From: Candidatus Cloacimonas acidaminovorans str. Evry
GTDB lineage: Bacteria > Cloacimonadota > Cloacimonadia > Cloacimonadales > Cloacimonadaceae
DNA: 64,000 nt
Assembly: GCF_000146065.2 (NCBI RefSeq)
Contig: NC_020449.1
Location: 1,402,654-1,466,653, forward strand
Direction: 5' to 3'
Positions 18,181 through 27,564 of this stretch are shown here, piece by piece (position 1 is the stretch's first letter; the number at the start of each line of letters is the position of its first letter). A model generated the notes under the pieces. That model had not been told where the DNA came from, ran no database searches, and saw nothing but the letters and a program-made list of their open reading frames with translations. The translations under genes and the position numbers were made by a program.

Positions 18181-18347
18181 AAATTCCCCAAAATTACTTC
18201 GTTACCGCTAATTTTCACGGTAATATGATCATAAAGTTGTTATGAGTCCTTTGCACTAGTGAAGATATTTCTTGGGAATAAAATAATGAAGGTGCAAACG
18301 ATTACCAACTTACAGTTGAAGAGGACTTCAACATTCCCAATAAAATT

Positions 18348-21300
18348 ATGAAAAAGAATACTATCCTGATCTTTTTTGTGCTGGTAGCGGCATTGTTATC
18401 GGCACAAAAAATGTTTTTGCAAAAAGGGCAGCAGTTTCAGAAGCTGGCAGAGCATCCCTATCAAAATCAATTAATTCAGTATAATTTTAGGCAGGACTTG
18501 CTTAAAAAGGATAAAACAAATTTTAATCGGTTATTGGTTATCCTGGTGGATTTTGCAGAAGAATATCCAGATGATCCCAATACTACAGGTAAGGGAAAAT
18601 TTCAATTAGAACCTGATTCAACTTATATTTATTCTGTTGGTGCACCTCCACATAACAGAGAATATTTTGAGGCAAATCTGGAAGCATTGAAATATTATTA
18701 TTTAGCTGTTTCTGCCGGTGCTTATGAGCTTCATTATGATGTCTATCCCAAAAATATACCTGCCTATACTTTACCTCAAAGTATGGGTTACTATAATCCT
18801 CCGGGAGCCAGTTCCGAATTATTTGTCAGCCGAATGGAAGAATATTTCAAAACCGCTTTGGAGACAGCTGATAGCATAGATGAAGAAATTGATTTTGGCA
18901 GCTATGGACATTATATGATTATTCATTCTGGTTCGGATTGGCAACATGATATTATGGGCAATACACCCTCAGATTTGCCATCCTTTTTTATCAAGGTTGG
19001 TGATGGTAAAGAAGCAGTAGTAGATAATGGAACAGTCCTGATTTCACATTCCTGTAATGTTCCCGAAACCATTTCCCAGGATTTTTATGAAAATGAAGAA
19101 AACGGTACTATAATTCACAGTGGCTACGGTGCCTTGAATGCAGTAATAGCTCATGAATTCGGTCATTCTTTAGGAATGGTGGATTTGTATAATGTTTATA
19201 ATTCTTCTCCGATGGTTGGTGTGTTTGATATTATGGATAGTGGTGGTTCAGGCATTTTAATAGATGAACTGGATAATGGAGATTTGGTTTATGTGGAAGG
19301 TGCGTTACCAACTTTACCGGGAGCTTTTTCCCGCAATTTGATGTTTCGGGATAGTTATCTGGAACGCGGGTTATTAAAAGAATTCCCTGATTTTAACACA
19401 ATGACAGAATTATCCTTATCTGCTATCAGTGCTATGCAAAATGGAAATGATCTTATTCCTCATATTTATAAAATTCCCTTAAATAGCAAAGAGTATATTT
19501 TAGTGGAAAACCGCAATGTAGACCCTGATGGCGATGGAGGCACAGCTGTTTTTGGAGCTTTGGATGGACGAGTTATTCTCTATCCTACTCCTTTTGAAGA
19601 TATTTCACCCCCACCTCCAACTTACGAATATGACTATCTTTTGCCTTCTTTTATGAAAGCGAATGGTTCAGCAATCGGAGGCGGTATACTTGTCTGGCAT
19701 ATCAATGAAGCTATTTTATATGATGAAGGGCAAACAGATAGCAGTGGCAATTGGACAAGTAATTTTGATGCCAATACCGTTAATACCGGTTTTTACCACA
19801 GAGGTGTTTCCGTAATTGAAGCAGATGGACTTCCGGATTTGGGTAGTGACTATTCTATGTATTGGACAGGAACTCCGTACGAATATTTTCATAAGTATAA
19901 ACCCATTTTGGATACCAACGGTTTATTTGTAAACTGGAGTCAGGAACCTTGGAAACCGGAATTAACAGCTGTTACTAAACCACCTTTGGTAGATAGTTTC
20001 AATGTTCCTGGTTTATATCATCTGAAAGAAATCGGCAATCCGGCAAAAAAAATGAGTTTCAAGGTAGAAAGCGGTAGTTTTGATACCACTCAGATTTTTG
20101 ATTATTCTGCCAGTTCTTTTATTATCGGTCCGATTATAAAAACAGGATTCAATGAAGATAACATTCCTGTGCTTATTGATAACAAAATGTTCCTGCTCAG
20201 TTATTGGGATAATGAATGGAAGGATATTATAGGCGAGTTTGTTACAAATTTTCCGCGTTCAGATTATCCTCTGCAAAAGGTAGACCTCAATACTGATGGC
20301 TATTTTGAATTGGTTTGGGCAAAACAAAATACCTTGGTTTTAGTGGACTGGTCTTTAGATACGCCTATTTTTCACCAGATTTCCTTTCCTGATTCTATTA
20401 CAACTACCCCTTTACCTGTAAATAATACATTAATAGTAACCACAAAAGATTGCATTTATGCAGTGAAAAACTTCGCCATCCAGAGTTTTATCGGTTTGCA
20501 AGGTGCCAAGTGTATTGCCGGTTATGATGATACAATTATAGTTTTAGGAACGGACTTTTTGGCTACTCTAACATTAGACAATCTGGATAAGTTCAATGAA
20601 TTTACACTTCCTGAACCTTGTGGCAATATTGAACTGCTTATTTACACTAATCCTGACAAGACCATTGAGATGATTTTTGTAATGGCAAATAGCGGCAATT
20701 TGTATCGGATTTATCAAAACCGTCTGGAATTAATCTTTGCCAATCATAGCAAGGAAAAACCTGGTCAACTTGCCTGTTCCTCTTTAGGGGATATTTCTCC
20801 CGTTCTGTTTTTTGGTATCGGTAACAAACAATATGCCTTAAAAGCGGATGGCACAAAATTAACTCATTTTCCGGTTATTGCTCCGAAAACAATTTCTCCC
20901 TGCGAAACTCCTTTTGCACTAAAAAACGGTTCTGCCGAAATTCTCTTCTATCCTTTAGCGGAAACTGGTTATTTAGCTATAGATAAAATGGGAAGAATAG
21001 TTCCGGAAATGTGTTTATCCGTAAATAAAGATAAAAAGAACGATTATTTATATTACCAACCGGAACAGCAAATCCTGAATTGGTATTATCCTGATAGCAC
21101 AGGAAGGTTATTTATTCACAGTAAAAAGAATATTGACACTAACCCTATTCTTTTTGCCGGTTACAGAAATGGAGCAAGCGGATGTGCCACTTTTGCCTTC
21201 AGAGATGAAAGTATCAGTTCAACGGAAAAAATTGCCTATATTTATCCCAATCCTGTGCGGAAGCCATATTATAAGCTTAATTTGCAAAATTATTTCGGAG

Positions 21301-21482
21301 AAACAAAACTCCATCTTTATGATATTAGCGGAACTTTGGTAAAAAAGATGATTATTCCCGAATCCAATAATAACCCGAGGGATTTTGAATTAAACACTTT
21401 AGGACTTAGTTCCGGGGTCTATATTATGGTTCTGGAAAATAACGGTTCCACGAAACACCTCAAATTTGCAGTAGAGAAATGA
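18348..21482 (+). CDS. Secreted M6-type (immune inhibitor A-like) metalloprotease
   Basis: 1044 residues. A signal peptide (1-19) and a prodomain are followed by a zinc peptidase domain with AHEFGHSLGMVDLYN (HEFGH at 269-273) and the downstream DIMDSGG turn. This is the M6/InhA arrangement. A beta-propeller-like or beta-sandwich region occupies about 590-940. The C-terminus IYPNPVRK...LYDISGTLVKK...LSSGVYIMVLEN is a type IX secretion type A-like sorting domain. It probably degrades extracellular protein. Its stop overlaps an ATG (ATGA at 21479-21482), linking it to the small membrane-protein cluster. Confidence 0.88.
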   Translation: MKKNTILIFFVLVAALLSAQKMFLQKGQQFQKLAEHPYQNQLIQYNFRQDLLKKDKTNFNRLLVILVDFAEEYPDDPNTTGKGKFQLEPDSTYIYSVGAPPHNREYFEANLEALKYYYLAVSAGAYELHYDVYPKNIPAYTLPQSMGYYNPPGASSELFVSRMEEYFKTALETADSIDEEIDFGSYGHYMIIHSGSDWQHDIMGNTPSDLPSFFIKVGDGKEAVVDNGTVLISHSCNVPETISQDFYENEENGTIIHSGYGALNAVIAHEFGHSLGMVDLYNVYNSSPMVGVFDIMDSGGSGILIDELDNGDLVYVEGALPTLPGAFSRNLMFRDSYLERGLLKEFPDFNTMTELSLSAISAMQNGNDLIPHIYKIPLNSKEYILVENRNVDPDGDGGTAVFGALDGRVILYPTPFEDISPPPPTYEYDYLLPSFMKANGSAIGGGILVWHINEAILYDEGQTDSSGNWTSNFDANTVNTGFYHRGVSVIEADGLPDLGSDYSMYWTGTPYEYFHKYKPILDTNGLFVNWSQEPWKPELTAVTKPPLVDSFNVPGLYHLKEIGNPAKKMSFKVESGSFDTTQIFDYSASSFIIGPIIKTGFNEDNIPVLIDNKMFLLSYWDNEWKDIIGEFVTNFPRSDYPLQKVDLNTDGYFELVWAKQNTLVLVDWSLDTPIFHQISFPDSITTTPLPVNNTLIVTTKDCIYAVKNFAIQSFIGLQGAKCIAGYDDTIIVLGTDFLATLTLDNLDKFNEFTLPEPCGNIELLIYTNPDKTIEMIFVMANSGNLYRIYQNRLELIFANHSKEKPGQLACSSLGDISPVLFFGIGNKQYALKADGTKLTHFPVIAPKTISPCETPFALKNGSAEILFYPLAETGYLAIDKMGRIVPEMCLSVNKDKKNDYLYYQPEQQILNWYYPDSTGRLFIHSKKNIDTNPILFAGYRNGASGCATFAFRDESISSTEKIAYIYPNPVRKPYYKLNLQNYFGETKLHLYDISGTLVKKMIIPESNNNPRDFELNTLGLSSGVYIMVLENNGSTKHLKFAVEK

Positions 21483-21499
21483 TTTTTAGGGGGTTAGCA

Positions 21500-22468
21500 A
21501 TGAAGAAATTTATCCTGCTGATTTTTATTGCCGGTTTTGCCTTTTGCCTTTTCTCTCAGGAAAAACCCAAAACCGATATTGACCAATGGCTAAATCAAAC
21601 AGAAGAAGAACAGCAGAATGCAATGCGGGATTCTGTTGTTACCAACGATTTAATTAAAATAAACTACAACCGGAAAAATGCTCAGTTAGCTATGGCTATG
21701 TCTATGCTGGTTCCTGGTGCAGGTCAATTTTATGCCAATAAGACAGTTCTTACAACCTATATTTTCCCGGTTCTGGAAATTGGACTAATTGGCGGACTTG
21801 TTTATTTCAATAACCAAGGCAAAGATAAAACCAAAAAATACGAAAAATATGCCACTGGCGAAATTGTAACCTATATTACTCCAGATGGAACTAAAATAAC
21901 GGGTTTCCGGTATGATAGAAGTAGGCAAGATGAAATTCAGGCAATTCTGATAGGTGTAAACGAACATGATATTTATGATAACGGCTATTTTCGCTTGGAT
22001 AAGACAAATTCTCAACATTTTTATGAAGACATAGGTAAATACCCTCAATATGTTTTTGGCTGGATGGATTGGTATTATCGTTTTGCCTGCAATGAATCAG
22101 GCGTGCGTGATTCTATTCGCTGGAAATTTGATGGAGAAAATGATAGTCCCAATATGCGCTGGACTGGAAATTATCCTTTATGGGGTAATGATACTGAAAC
22201 CCTTATCCCTATTGATGACCATGAAATGAGCAGAATGCGTCAGACCTATATTAAAATGCGTAACGACGCTAAGGACTCTTATAGTATGGCACATTTTTTC
22301 ACTTTGGGCTTGGCTTTCAATCATTTAGCAGCAGGACTTGATGCCATTAGGGTTACCCGCAATTTTAACCGTTATTACATTTCTCAATCAGTTCCTGCCT
22401 TAAATTTCTATGCTGCTATGCCTTTGGGAAATGTAACACCGATGTTGGGGTTGAAGTGGACTTTTTAA
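21500..22468 (+). CDS. DUF5683-like membrane protein, paralogue 1
   Basis: About 322 residues. I place the start at the ATG at 21500 after AGGGGG (21487-21492) because it gives a clean signal peptide (MKKFILLIFIAGFAFCLFSQ). A longer frame begins at 21479. The block SMLVPGAGQFYANKTVLTTY plus an adjoining hydrophobic segment resembles the PGxGQ motif of DUF5683-type proteins. The rest is Tyr/Trp/Arg-rich with a late hydrophobic helix and a beta-like ending GLKWTF. The function is unknown. The next two genes are shorter relatives. Confidence 0.65.
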   Translation: MKKFILLIFIAGFAFCLFSQEKPKTDIDQWLNQTEEEQQNAMRDSVVTNDLIKINYNRKNAQLAMAMSMLVPGAGQFYANKTVLTTYIFPVLEIGLIGGLVYFNNQGKDKTKKYEKYATGEIVTYITPDGTKITGFRYDRSRQDEIQAILIGVNEHDIYDNGYFRLDKTNSQHFYEDIGKYPQYVFGWMDWYYRFACNESGVRDSIRWKFDGENDSPNMRWTGNYPLWGNDTETLIPIDDHEMSRMRQTYIKMRNDAKDSYSMAHFFTLGLAFNHLAAGLDAIRVTRNFNRYYISQSVPALNFYAAMPLGNVTPMLGLKWTF

Positions 22469-23115
22469 AACGGAAAACATGTCTTATAATTCTTCTGCTT
22501 TTATGGGGAATAATTCCCTTATTAGCTTTGCCCAAATTTGTGTATCCTGTTTCTTCTTTAATTTTACCGGGAACAGGTGAATTGCTTTTAGGGCATAATA
22601 CAAGGGGTGCTACTTTAATGGGTGTGGATTTAATTAATATTTATGCTTTTATTGCCACTGGTCGGGAAATAGAGATGCAGAAAAAGAACTTTATGAAATT
22701 TGCTGAACTTTATGCCGGAGTGCCTTACGGAATGCCTGATGAGCACTATCAGGCAGTGCAAAATTATCCTAATAGCGATTATTACAATGATATTCAGGAA
22801 ATGATGGCTCGCAACTATTATTTAATTTATAATTATGACCCTGAATCCTTTGCGGAATACATTTCGGCCAATACTTATCAAGGCAATGAAGAATGGAGCT
22901 GGCAAAGCGAAGAAAAATGGGAAGAATATAAAAATCTCCGTAAACGGCATCAGAAAACCAAAATGAATAATCAGCTTGCTTTGGGGCTGATGTTATTGAA
23001 CAGAGGTATCAGTATTATAGATAGTTCCATTTTATCTAAAAAGAAACACGGAGAATTTTATTTAGCTCCTTTACCTGCAAACGGTGCAATGCTGAATTAT
23101 CAAATTGAATTTTAG
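22456..23115 (+). CDS. DUF5683-like membrane protein, paralogue 2
   Basis: 219 residues starting at a GTG that overlaps the previous gene by 13 bp. A signal segment (about 8-25) is followed by SSLILPGTGELLLGHNTRGA (the PGxGE counterpart), a hydrophobic stretch, a tyrosine-rich region with WSWQSEEKWEEYKNLR, a helix, and a short barrel-like ending LNYQIEF. The layout matches the genes on both sides, so the three look like tandem paralogues. The function is unknown. Confidence 0.65.
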   Translation: MDFLKRKTCLIILLLLWGIIPLLALPKFVYPVSSLILPGTGELLLGHNTRGATLMGVDLINIYAFIATGREIEMQKKNFMKFAELYAGVPYGMPDEHYQAVQNYPNSDYYNDIQEMMARNYYLIYNYDPESFAEYISANTYQGNEEWSWQSEEKWEEYKNLRKRHQKTKMNNQLALGLMLLNRGISIIDSSILSKKKHGEFYLAPLPANGAMLNYQIEF

Positions 23116-23125
23116 GAGAATAACT

Positions 23126-23773
23126 GTGAAGCGTTTTGGCATTTTCCTTTTAATTATTCTGCTTTCTACATCGCTATTTGCTCAAAGCAGAGGAATTTTA
23201 ACTTTAAAATCTTTTGCCGTTCCAGGATGGTCTCAAATCAGTTCTAACAGAAATTATGGCTATGCAATGCTTACTGCAGAAGCAGTTATAATTGGCTCTA
23301 TTTATTATTTTCATAGCGAAAGCAAGGTCTTGGAACAGGAATGTTATGAATATGCCATTAAATTTGCCCATTTGAATCCGGATGGTTATAGTGAAGAATT
23401 TTATAAACAATTAGCCCGCTATGAAAGCAGTGGTTTTGATGCCGGTGGTTATAATAATTGGGTGCGTCAAACAGCTATGAATTTATATCCTGATGATCCG
23501 GAAAGTCAACAGCAATATATTAATGAAAATGCCTATGGAAATGATAAATACTGGTATTGGGACAGTTCCAACCATAGAAGTGAATATAACAAAATCCGTA
23601 ATCGGAGTATGGATTATGATAATTATGCTCTTGTTGCCGGAGGGATATTAATCTTAAATCATTTAGTAAGTACAATTGATGTTTTAAGGTGGACAGCTCC
23701 ACCCAAAAAAGCTAATTTATCTTTTAATTTGCAAGATAAAACCCCGATACTTCAAATAAATTACCACTGGTAA
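23126..23773 (+). CDS. DUF5683-like membrane protein, paralogue 3
   Basis: About 215 residues. I use the GTG at 23126, eight bases after GGAG, giving the signal peptide VKRFGIFLLIILLSTSLFAQ. SFAVPGWSQISSNRNYGYAM corresponds to the PGxGQ block of its neighbours, and WYWDSSNHRSEYNKIRNRS to the WSW...KWEEYKNLR block. It ends LQINYHW. It is the last gene of the M6-protease cluster and is followed by a repeat region. The function is unknown. Confidence 0.65.
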   Translation: MKRFGIFLLIILLSTSLFAQSRGILTLKSFAVPGWSQISSNRNYGYAMLTAEAVIIGSIYYFHSESKVLEQECYEYAIKFAHLNPDGYSEEFYKQLARYESSGFDAGGYNNWVRQTAMNLYPDDPESQQQYINENAYGNDKYWYWDSSNHRSEYNKIRNRSMDYDNYALVAGGILILNHLVSTIDVLRWTAPPKKANLSFNLQDKTPILQINYHW

Positions 23774-23819
23774 TATTTGTTACTACGAATGAAGAATGTA
23801 GAATTGCTAATTGAGAAAG

Positions 23820-23901
23820 AATTAAGTCAGGAGTCGTCACTGCCGAAATAACTTTTAGCCAATAATCAAATTTGTTTGGCAAGGAGGACTCGTGACGACC
23901 A
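23820..23901. repeat. GTCGTCA hairpin element, copy 1
   Basis: About 82 bp, starting AATTAAGTCAGGAGTCGTCA, with ends that pair (GTCGTCA with TGACGAC, TGCC with GGCA). A second copy with nearly identical ends but a different centre lies at 47528-47609. Confidence 0.65.
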
Positions 23902-23949
23902 GTAGAAATGGTGAATATTGTTTCCATATTCATTAAGCAGATAGAGGAA

Positions 23950-24001
23950 AAAAGTTCCGGAGGAACGACAGATATTAACAACGGGTTTTAACCCGGTGGT
24001 A
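23950..24001. repeat. GTTCC/CCCGG REP-like repeat
   Basis: Hairpin GTTCCGGAGGAAC (23956-23968), then GACAGATATTAACAA, then palindrome CGGGTTTTAACCCG. This is the best-preserved unit of the family. Confidence 0.75.
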
Positions 24002-24040
24002 AGAAAAGAACCGACAAAACTATATTTATTGGGGAAAAGA

Positions 24041-24085
24041 GTTCCGGAGGAACGACAGATATTAACAACGGGTTTTAACCCGGTG
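24041..24085. repeat. GTTCC/CCCGG REP-like repeat
   Basis: Direct repeat of the 23956-24000 unit, essentially identical over about 45 bp, 87 bp downstream of it. Confidence 0.75.
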
Positions 24086-24118
24086 AAAAAAAGAAAAGTC
24101 GTAGTCGTAGTTTTTTTC

Positions 24119-24168
24119 CGAGGGGCTTACGCCACCATCGCTATCATTGTGTCGCCCTTCGGGCTTTG
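24119..24168. repeat. GGGGCTTACGCC element, copy 1
   Basis: About 50 bp running from CGAGGGGCTTACGCCACC through ATCGCTATCATTG to GCCCTTCGGGC. It recurs at 24217-24270 and, inverted, at 40193-40241 and 40290-40341. Confidence 0.7.
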
Positions 24169-24216
24169 ATGAAATCTCAACCTTCTAAACCTTCTCAACC
24201 TTCTCAACCTTTTTTC

Positions 24217-24270
24217 CCGAGGGTTTCACACACCCATCGCTATCATTGTTTTGCTCTTTCGGGCTTTTGC
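24217..24270. repeat. GGGGCTTACGCC element, copy 2 (diverged)
   Basis: Shares CGAGGG, CCATCGCTATCATTG and TTTCGGGCTTTTG with copy 1. It lies immediately after the AACCTTCTC tandem repeat. Confidence 0.65.
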
Positions 24271-24358
24271 AAAGAAATAAACCTTAAATTACCAAGTTTT
24301 TCCTGGTTTTCTTATTTTATATATTCTTCATTTCCTGAAGTGTTTTGGTTTAATATCC

Positions 24359-24832
24359 TTACTGATAATAGAACAGTTCTTCCTCAGGATTTTGCCAGCA
24401 ATAATGCACTTCTCCAATATAAATTGTGTGATCTCCGCTGCGAATTTGGGAAACAATTTCGCATTCAAAACAGGCAACAGCATCTTTCAAAACCGGAAGT
24501 TTATGCAATTTACCTGCAATATATTCCACTTTGCCCACGGCAAATTTATCCATATCCCTGCCTGAATTGGAACCACATAAAGTTAAAAGAGGTTTCATTT
24601 TCAGAGAAGGGAAAACTAAATTAAAGTATCTGTTTGCTTCCAAACATTCGTGAGAGTATCTTGTTTTGCCGATTGAAATTGCAAACATCGGTGGTTGTAG
24701 AGAAGTTCTCATAAACCATTCAATGGTAATTAAATTATATCCGCTTTCGGGTTTTTGGGTTACAACCAATGCAACTTTTGCCGGAAGATGGATTTTACCA
24801 TAACTTACAGGTAGCTCTGAGAGCTGAATCAT
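24359..24832 (-). CDS. Flavin reductase domain (flavoredoxin-like) protein
   Basis: 157 residues of the FMN-binding split-barrel flavin reductase type. The N-terminal LPAKVALVVTQ is followed by NLITIEWFMRTSLQPPMFAI, then YSHECLEANRYFNLVFPS, the positions where FMN is bound in this family, and a mid-region NSGRDMDKF. Likely roles are flavin reduction or electron transfer in an anaerobe; the partner is not adjacent. The start is well placed after AAGGAG. The gene is isolated between repeat regions. Confidence 0.85.
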   Translation of the reverse strand: MIQLSELPVSYGKIHLPAKVALVVTQKPESGYNLITIEWFMRTSLQPPMFAISIGKTRYSHECLEANRYFNLVFPSLKMKPLLTLCGSNSGRDMDKFAVGKVEYIAGKLHKLPVLKDAVACFECEIVSQIRSGDHTIYIGEVHYCWQNPEEELFYYQ

Positions 24833-25467
24833 AGTTTCTCCTTAGTTCAAATGTCTTTATTGATATAATATTCCAAATTTTACTTCTTACAAAGACAAAA
24901 AAAAAAGAACCTATTTTCACAATGAGAAAAAGAGAAAAGAAAAAAAGGTTTAGAAAGTTTGGAGGGTTGTTAAAGTTTAGATTTTCGGTATGTTGACAGC
25001 CATAAAAAAACCCCCGGAATTAAATTGTGTAGACGGAGCTCCGCTAATTAAAAAATTTTTTCTTGGGGAGGAACGGCATCCTCCGGCTACACAAAAAGTC
25101 ATCACAAGTTATAAATTAATGGCTTATCAAATAAAAAATCTACGAAATCAGCGCAATCCGTGTGCTATTTAAACTACGAAAGATACGAAGTCCGTGTGCA
25201 TTTTTATCTGTGAAATATGTGTTACCAGGGAGAGGTAAAAAAGTAAGCGCTTAACTTACTTATTCATAGTCCTTTCCTAATAGATTCCGTAACACTACCG
25301 TAACACCAAAGTAACACTCAAGTAACATTGCCGTAATAAAGCTACTGCATCGTTACCTAATTGTTTCATAGTTATTAAATAAAAGAGAGAGCAGGCAGAA
25401 AGCAAAAATAAACACAAAGGAAAAATGACACTTGACAGAGAAGCTATATTGTAAAAAAGTTAAAATT
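24833..25467. other. Intergenic region before the 25468 gene run
   Basis: No gene seen. It contains a GGAGGAACGGCATCCTCC hairpin repeat (about 25030-25095, related to 59157-59312), short ATCCGTGT-type repeats near 25150-25215, and 11-bp-phased array B. An ATG at 25425 with AAAGGA before it opens only nine codons (MTLDREAIL) and could be a leader peptide. Confidence 0.65.
25289..25343. repeat. 11-bp-phased GTAAC array (B)
   Basis: GTAAC/GTAAT starts at 25289, 25300, 25311, 25322 and 25333, exactly 11 bp apart, in the orientation opposite to array A. A GTTAC of the other orientation follows at 25352. It lies about 120 bp upstream of the phosphodiesterase gene. Confidence 0.85.
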
Positions 25468-27564
25468 ATGAATTCTAAATACATACTTTATTGCATAGTA
25501 ACGGCTTTAATAATCGTTGGCATTTACCAGATAGTTGCCGTTGGACGGGTTAATTACCCTGAATATAATTTGAAAGAAGGACAGGTTTCGGAAGTGGAGA
25601 TAATTGCTCCCTTTGATTTTCCTGTTCTCAAATCGCCTCAAGAGTTGGCTGCAGAAAAAGAGCAGGTGCTTTCCCAGGTTGATAAGCCCTACGAAATTTC
25701 GGAAGAGCCGCTTTTTGAAGCAATTAGCAATCTGGATAATATTTATGCTGTTTTATGTTCAATAGAGCCAACTGACGATTGGGAAAAAATTGCTTCGGAC
25801 TTAAAACGCGCCGGTTATTCCTTTTCTCCCGAAGCACTTGAATTTACTCTGCGTTCATCTTTGCGGGATAAAATTTACGAATCTCTGCGGCGTGAACTGG
25901 GAACTTTATACAATCAAGGGATTTATGAATCGCTGGAAGAAGATAGTATCCTCATTTGGCAAAATGACAACCCGGAAAAAAGAGCTCTTAGTGATTTTCT
26001 TCCCCGGGAAAAAGCAAAGGAGATACTGATTGATAAATTTCCCGAAGCAAAAACCTTTGTAAGTGAATTTACGGAACAGTATCTCAAGCCCAATCTGCTT
26101 GTGAACGAAGAAAAGCTGAATGAACTGAATCAAAGTTCCCTGCAAACGGTTCAGCCAAGCGAAGGAATGGTCTTAAAAAACGAAGTTATTGTCCGCAAAA
26201 ATTCCCGCGTTACAGAGGAAGAAGTTAGGAAACTGGAATCCTTGCAAGAGGCATATAAGCGTCAAAAAATCCGCAAATCGCCTCTGCAGGAAATGTTTTT
26301 ATCCCTCGGTTTGCTGATGTTTATCTTCGTGGTTATCTTTCTGGCAAATCACTATTACGGAGTTCAAAGCAAAGAAGAAAAGATACCGGTAGCGGATTTT
26401 TTGCCTGTAAACTTAGGTTTTATTGTGTTGGTTATTTTAACGGTGCTCAGCAATTTTGTTCTTTCCGGCAGTAATCTGATAATTCCTTTTGCAATGATTG
26501 CCATAGCGGGAGCGATTTTAGTCAATTTTGAATTCGGACTTCTTTACAGTGTTTGTAATATATTGGTAATAAGTCCTTTCCTGAATTGGGAAACATTCAC
26601 TCCGGTAATAATGTTATTATCTACCATAATTTGTCTGTTAATTTTACGGCGACAAAAAGTGTGGCATGAATATCTGATGATATGGTTATATTTACTTATT
26701 TCTTTATTAGTTGTAATTATATGCCTGGGAATTTACAAGAGAGATTCCATAATAACTATAATGCGTTCAATAGGTTATGCATTTATTTCGGCATCTTTAA
26801 GTATAACCGGTATTTTATTGATTGTTCCTTATTATGAAAAAAAGTGGAACAGGGCAACAAAACAGACCCTATTGGAACTTTTGGATTTTAACCATCCCCT
26901 GCTTAAACGACTGGCAACTGAGGCAGTTGGAACTTATCATCATTCTTTGGTAGTAGGAAATTTGGCAGAACATGCTGCTGAAGCTATTGGAGCTAATCCT
27001 CTTTTAGCCAGGGTAGGAAGTTATTATCACGATATAGGCAAAATAATCAATCCCGAAATATTTACGGAAAATAATGAAGATTCCGGCGAAATTCATTCCC
27101 AGATTGAACCGAATGAAAGTGCTCAGTTGATTCGTAATCATGTTACCGAAGGCATTGCTTTGGCAAAAAAATACAAAATCCCCCAACCGGTAATAGATAT
27201 TATAATGCAACATCATGGCGATATGATAATTCGCTATTTTTATGAAAAGGCAAATAAAGAAGGAAAAGAACTGGATGCAAATGCCTATAGGTATCCTGGT
27301 CCCCGCCCTCAAACCAAAGAAGCAGCTTTAGTGATGCTGGCGGATATTGTGGAATCCACTACTAAAGCCAAAGAAATTGAAAGCGAAACAGATATCGCCA
27401 AAATTATTGATGATACCATAACTTATTTATTGAAAGAAAAACAGTTTGATGAAGCACCGATTTCTATGAAAGACCTGAAAATAGTGAAACAGAGCTTTAT
27501 TCCGGTTTTAGAAAGTATTTATAGGAAACGACTGGACTATCCGGAAGCACAAAAAGATGAATAG
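25468..27564 (+). CDS. 7TM receptor-HD family phosphodiesterase (PgpH-like)
   Basis: About 698 residues from the ATG at 25468. A TTG at 25432, 12 codons earlier and closer to AAAGGA, is an alternative start. An N-terminal membrane anchor precedes a 7TMR-HDED extracellular domain (about 30-280). Seven membrane segments follow (about 280-465), then an HD domain with TYHHSLVVGNLAEHAAEA and YYHDIGKI. Characterised relatives (PgpH) hydrolyse cyclic di-AMP. It is the first gene of a long, overlapping plus-strand run, and its stop overlaps ybeY. Confidence 0.9.
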   Translation: MNSKYILYCIVTALIIVGIYQIVAVGRVNYPEYNLKEGQVSEVEIIAPFDFPVLKSPQELAAEKEQVLSQVDKPYEISEEPLFEAISNLDNIYAVLCSIEPTDDWEKIASDLKRAGYSFSPEALEFTLRSSLRDKIYESLRRELGTLYNQGIYESLEEDSILIWQNDNPEKRALSDFLPREKAKEILIDKFPEAKTFVSEFTEQYLKPNLLVNEEKLNELNQSSLQTVQPSEGMVLKNEVIVRKNSRVTEEEVRKLESLQEAYKRQKIRKSPLQEMFLSLGLLMFIFVVIFLANHYYGVQSKEEKIPVADFLPVNLGFIVLVILTVLSNFVLSGSNLIIPFAMIAIAGAILVNFEFGLLYSVCNILVISPFLNWETFTPVIMLLSTIICLLILRRQKVWHEYLMIWLYLLISLLVVIICLGIYKRDSIITIMRSIGYAFISASLSITGILLIVPYYEKKWNRATKQTLLELLDFNHPLLKRLATEAVGTYHHSLVVGNLAEHAAEAIGANPLLARVGSYYHDIGKIINPEIFTENNEDSGEIHSQIEPNESAQLIRNHVTEGIALAKKYKIPQPVIDIIMQHHGDMIIRYFYEKANKEGKELDANAYRYPGPRPQTKEAALVMLADIVESTTKAKEIESETDIAKIIDDTITYLLKEKQFDEAPISMKDLKIVKQSFIPVLESIYRKRLDYPEAQKDE

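Larger units (their letters stand above)
23774..24358. other. Repeat-filled intergenic region
   Basis: No gene. It carries one GTCGTCA hairpin element, two GTTCC/CCCGG repeats, two copies of the GGGGCTTACGCC element, and a short AACCTTCTC tandem repeat (about 24177-24210). The long plus-strand frame over this region is a chance frame through the repeats and the antisense of the flavin reductase. Confidence 0.75.

Noticed and set aside
24166-24624. Plus-strand frame of about 150 codons
   Set aside because: It starts inside dispersed repeats and continues antisense to the flavin reductase, which is clearly the real gene.
24990-25172. Plus-strand frame of 60 codons
   Set aside because: It lies in intergenic hairpin repeats (GGAGGAACGGCATCC type) without family features.
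25432-25437. TTGACA as a -35 element upstream of the phosphodiesterase
   Set aside because: No TTTGG or TATAAT-like element lies at 17-19 bases, and the hexamer may instead be the start region of the gene itself.
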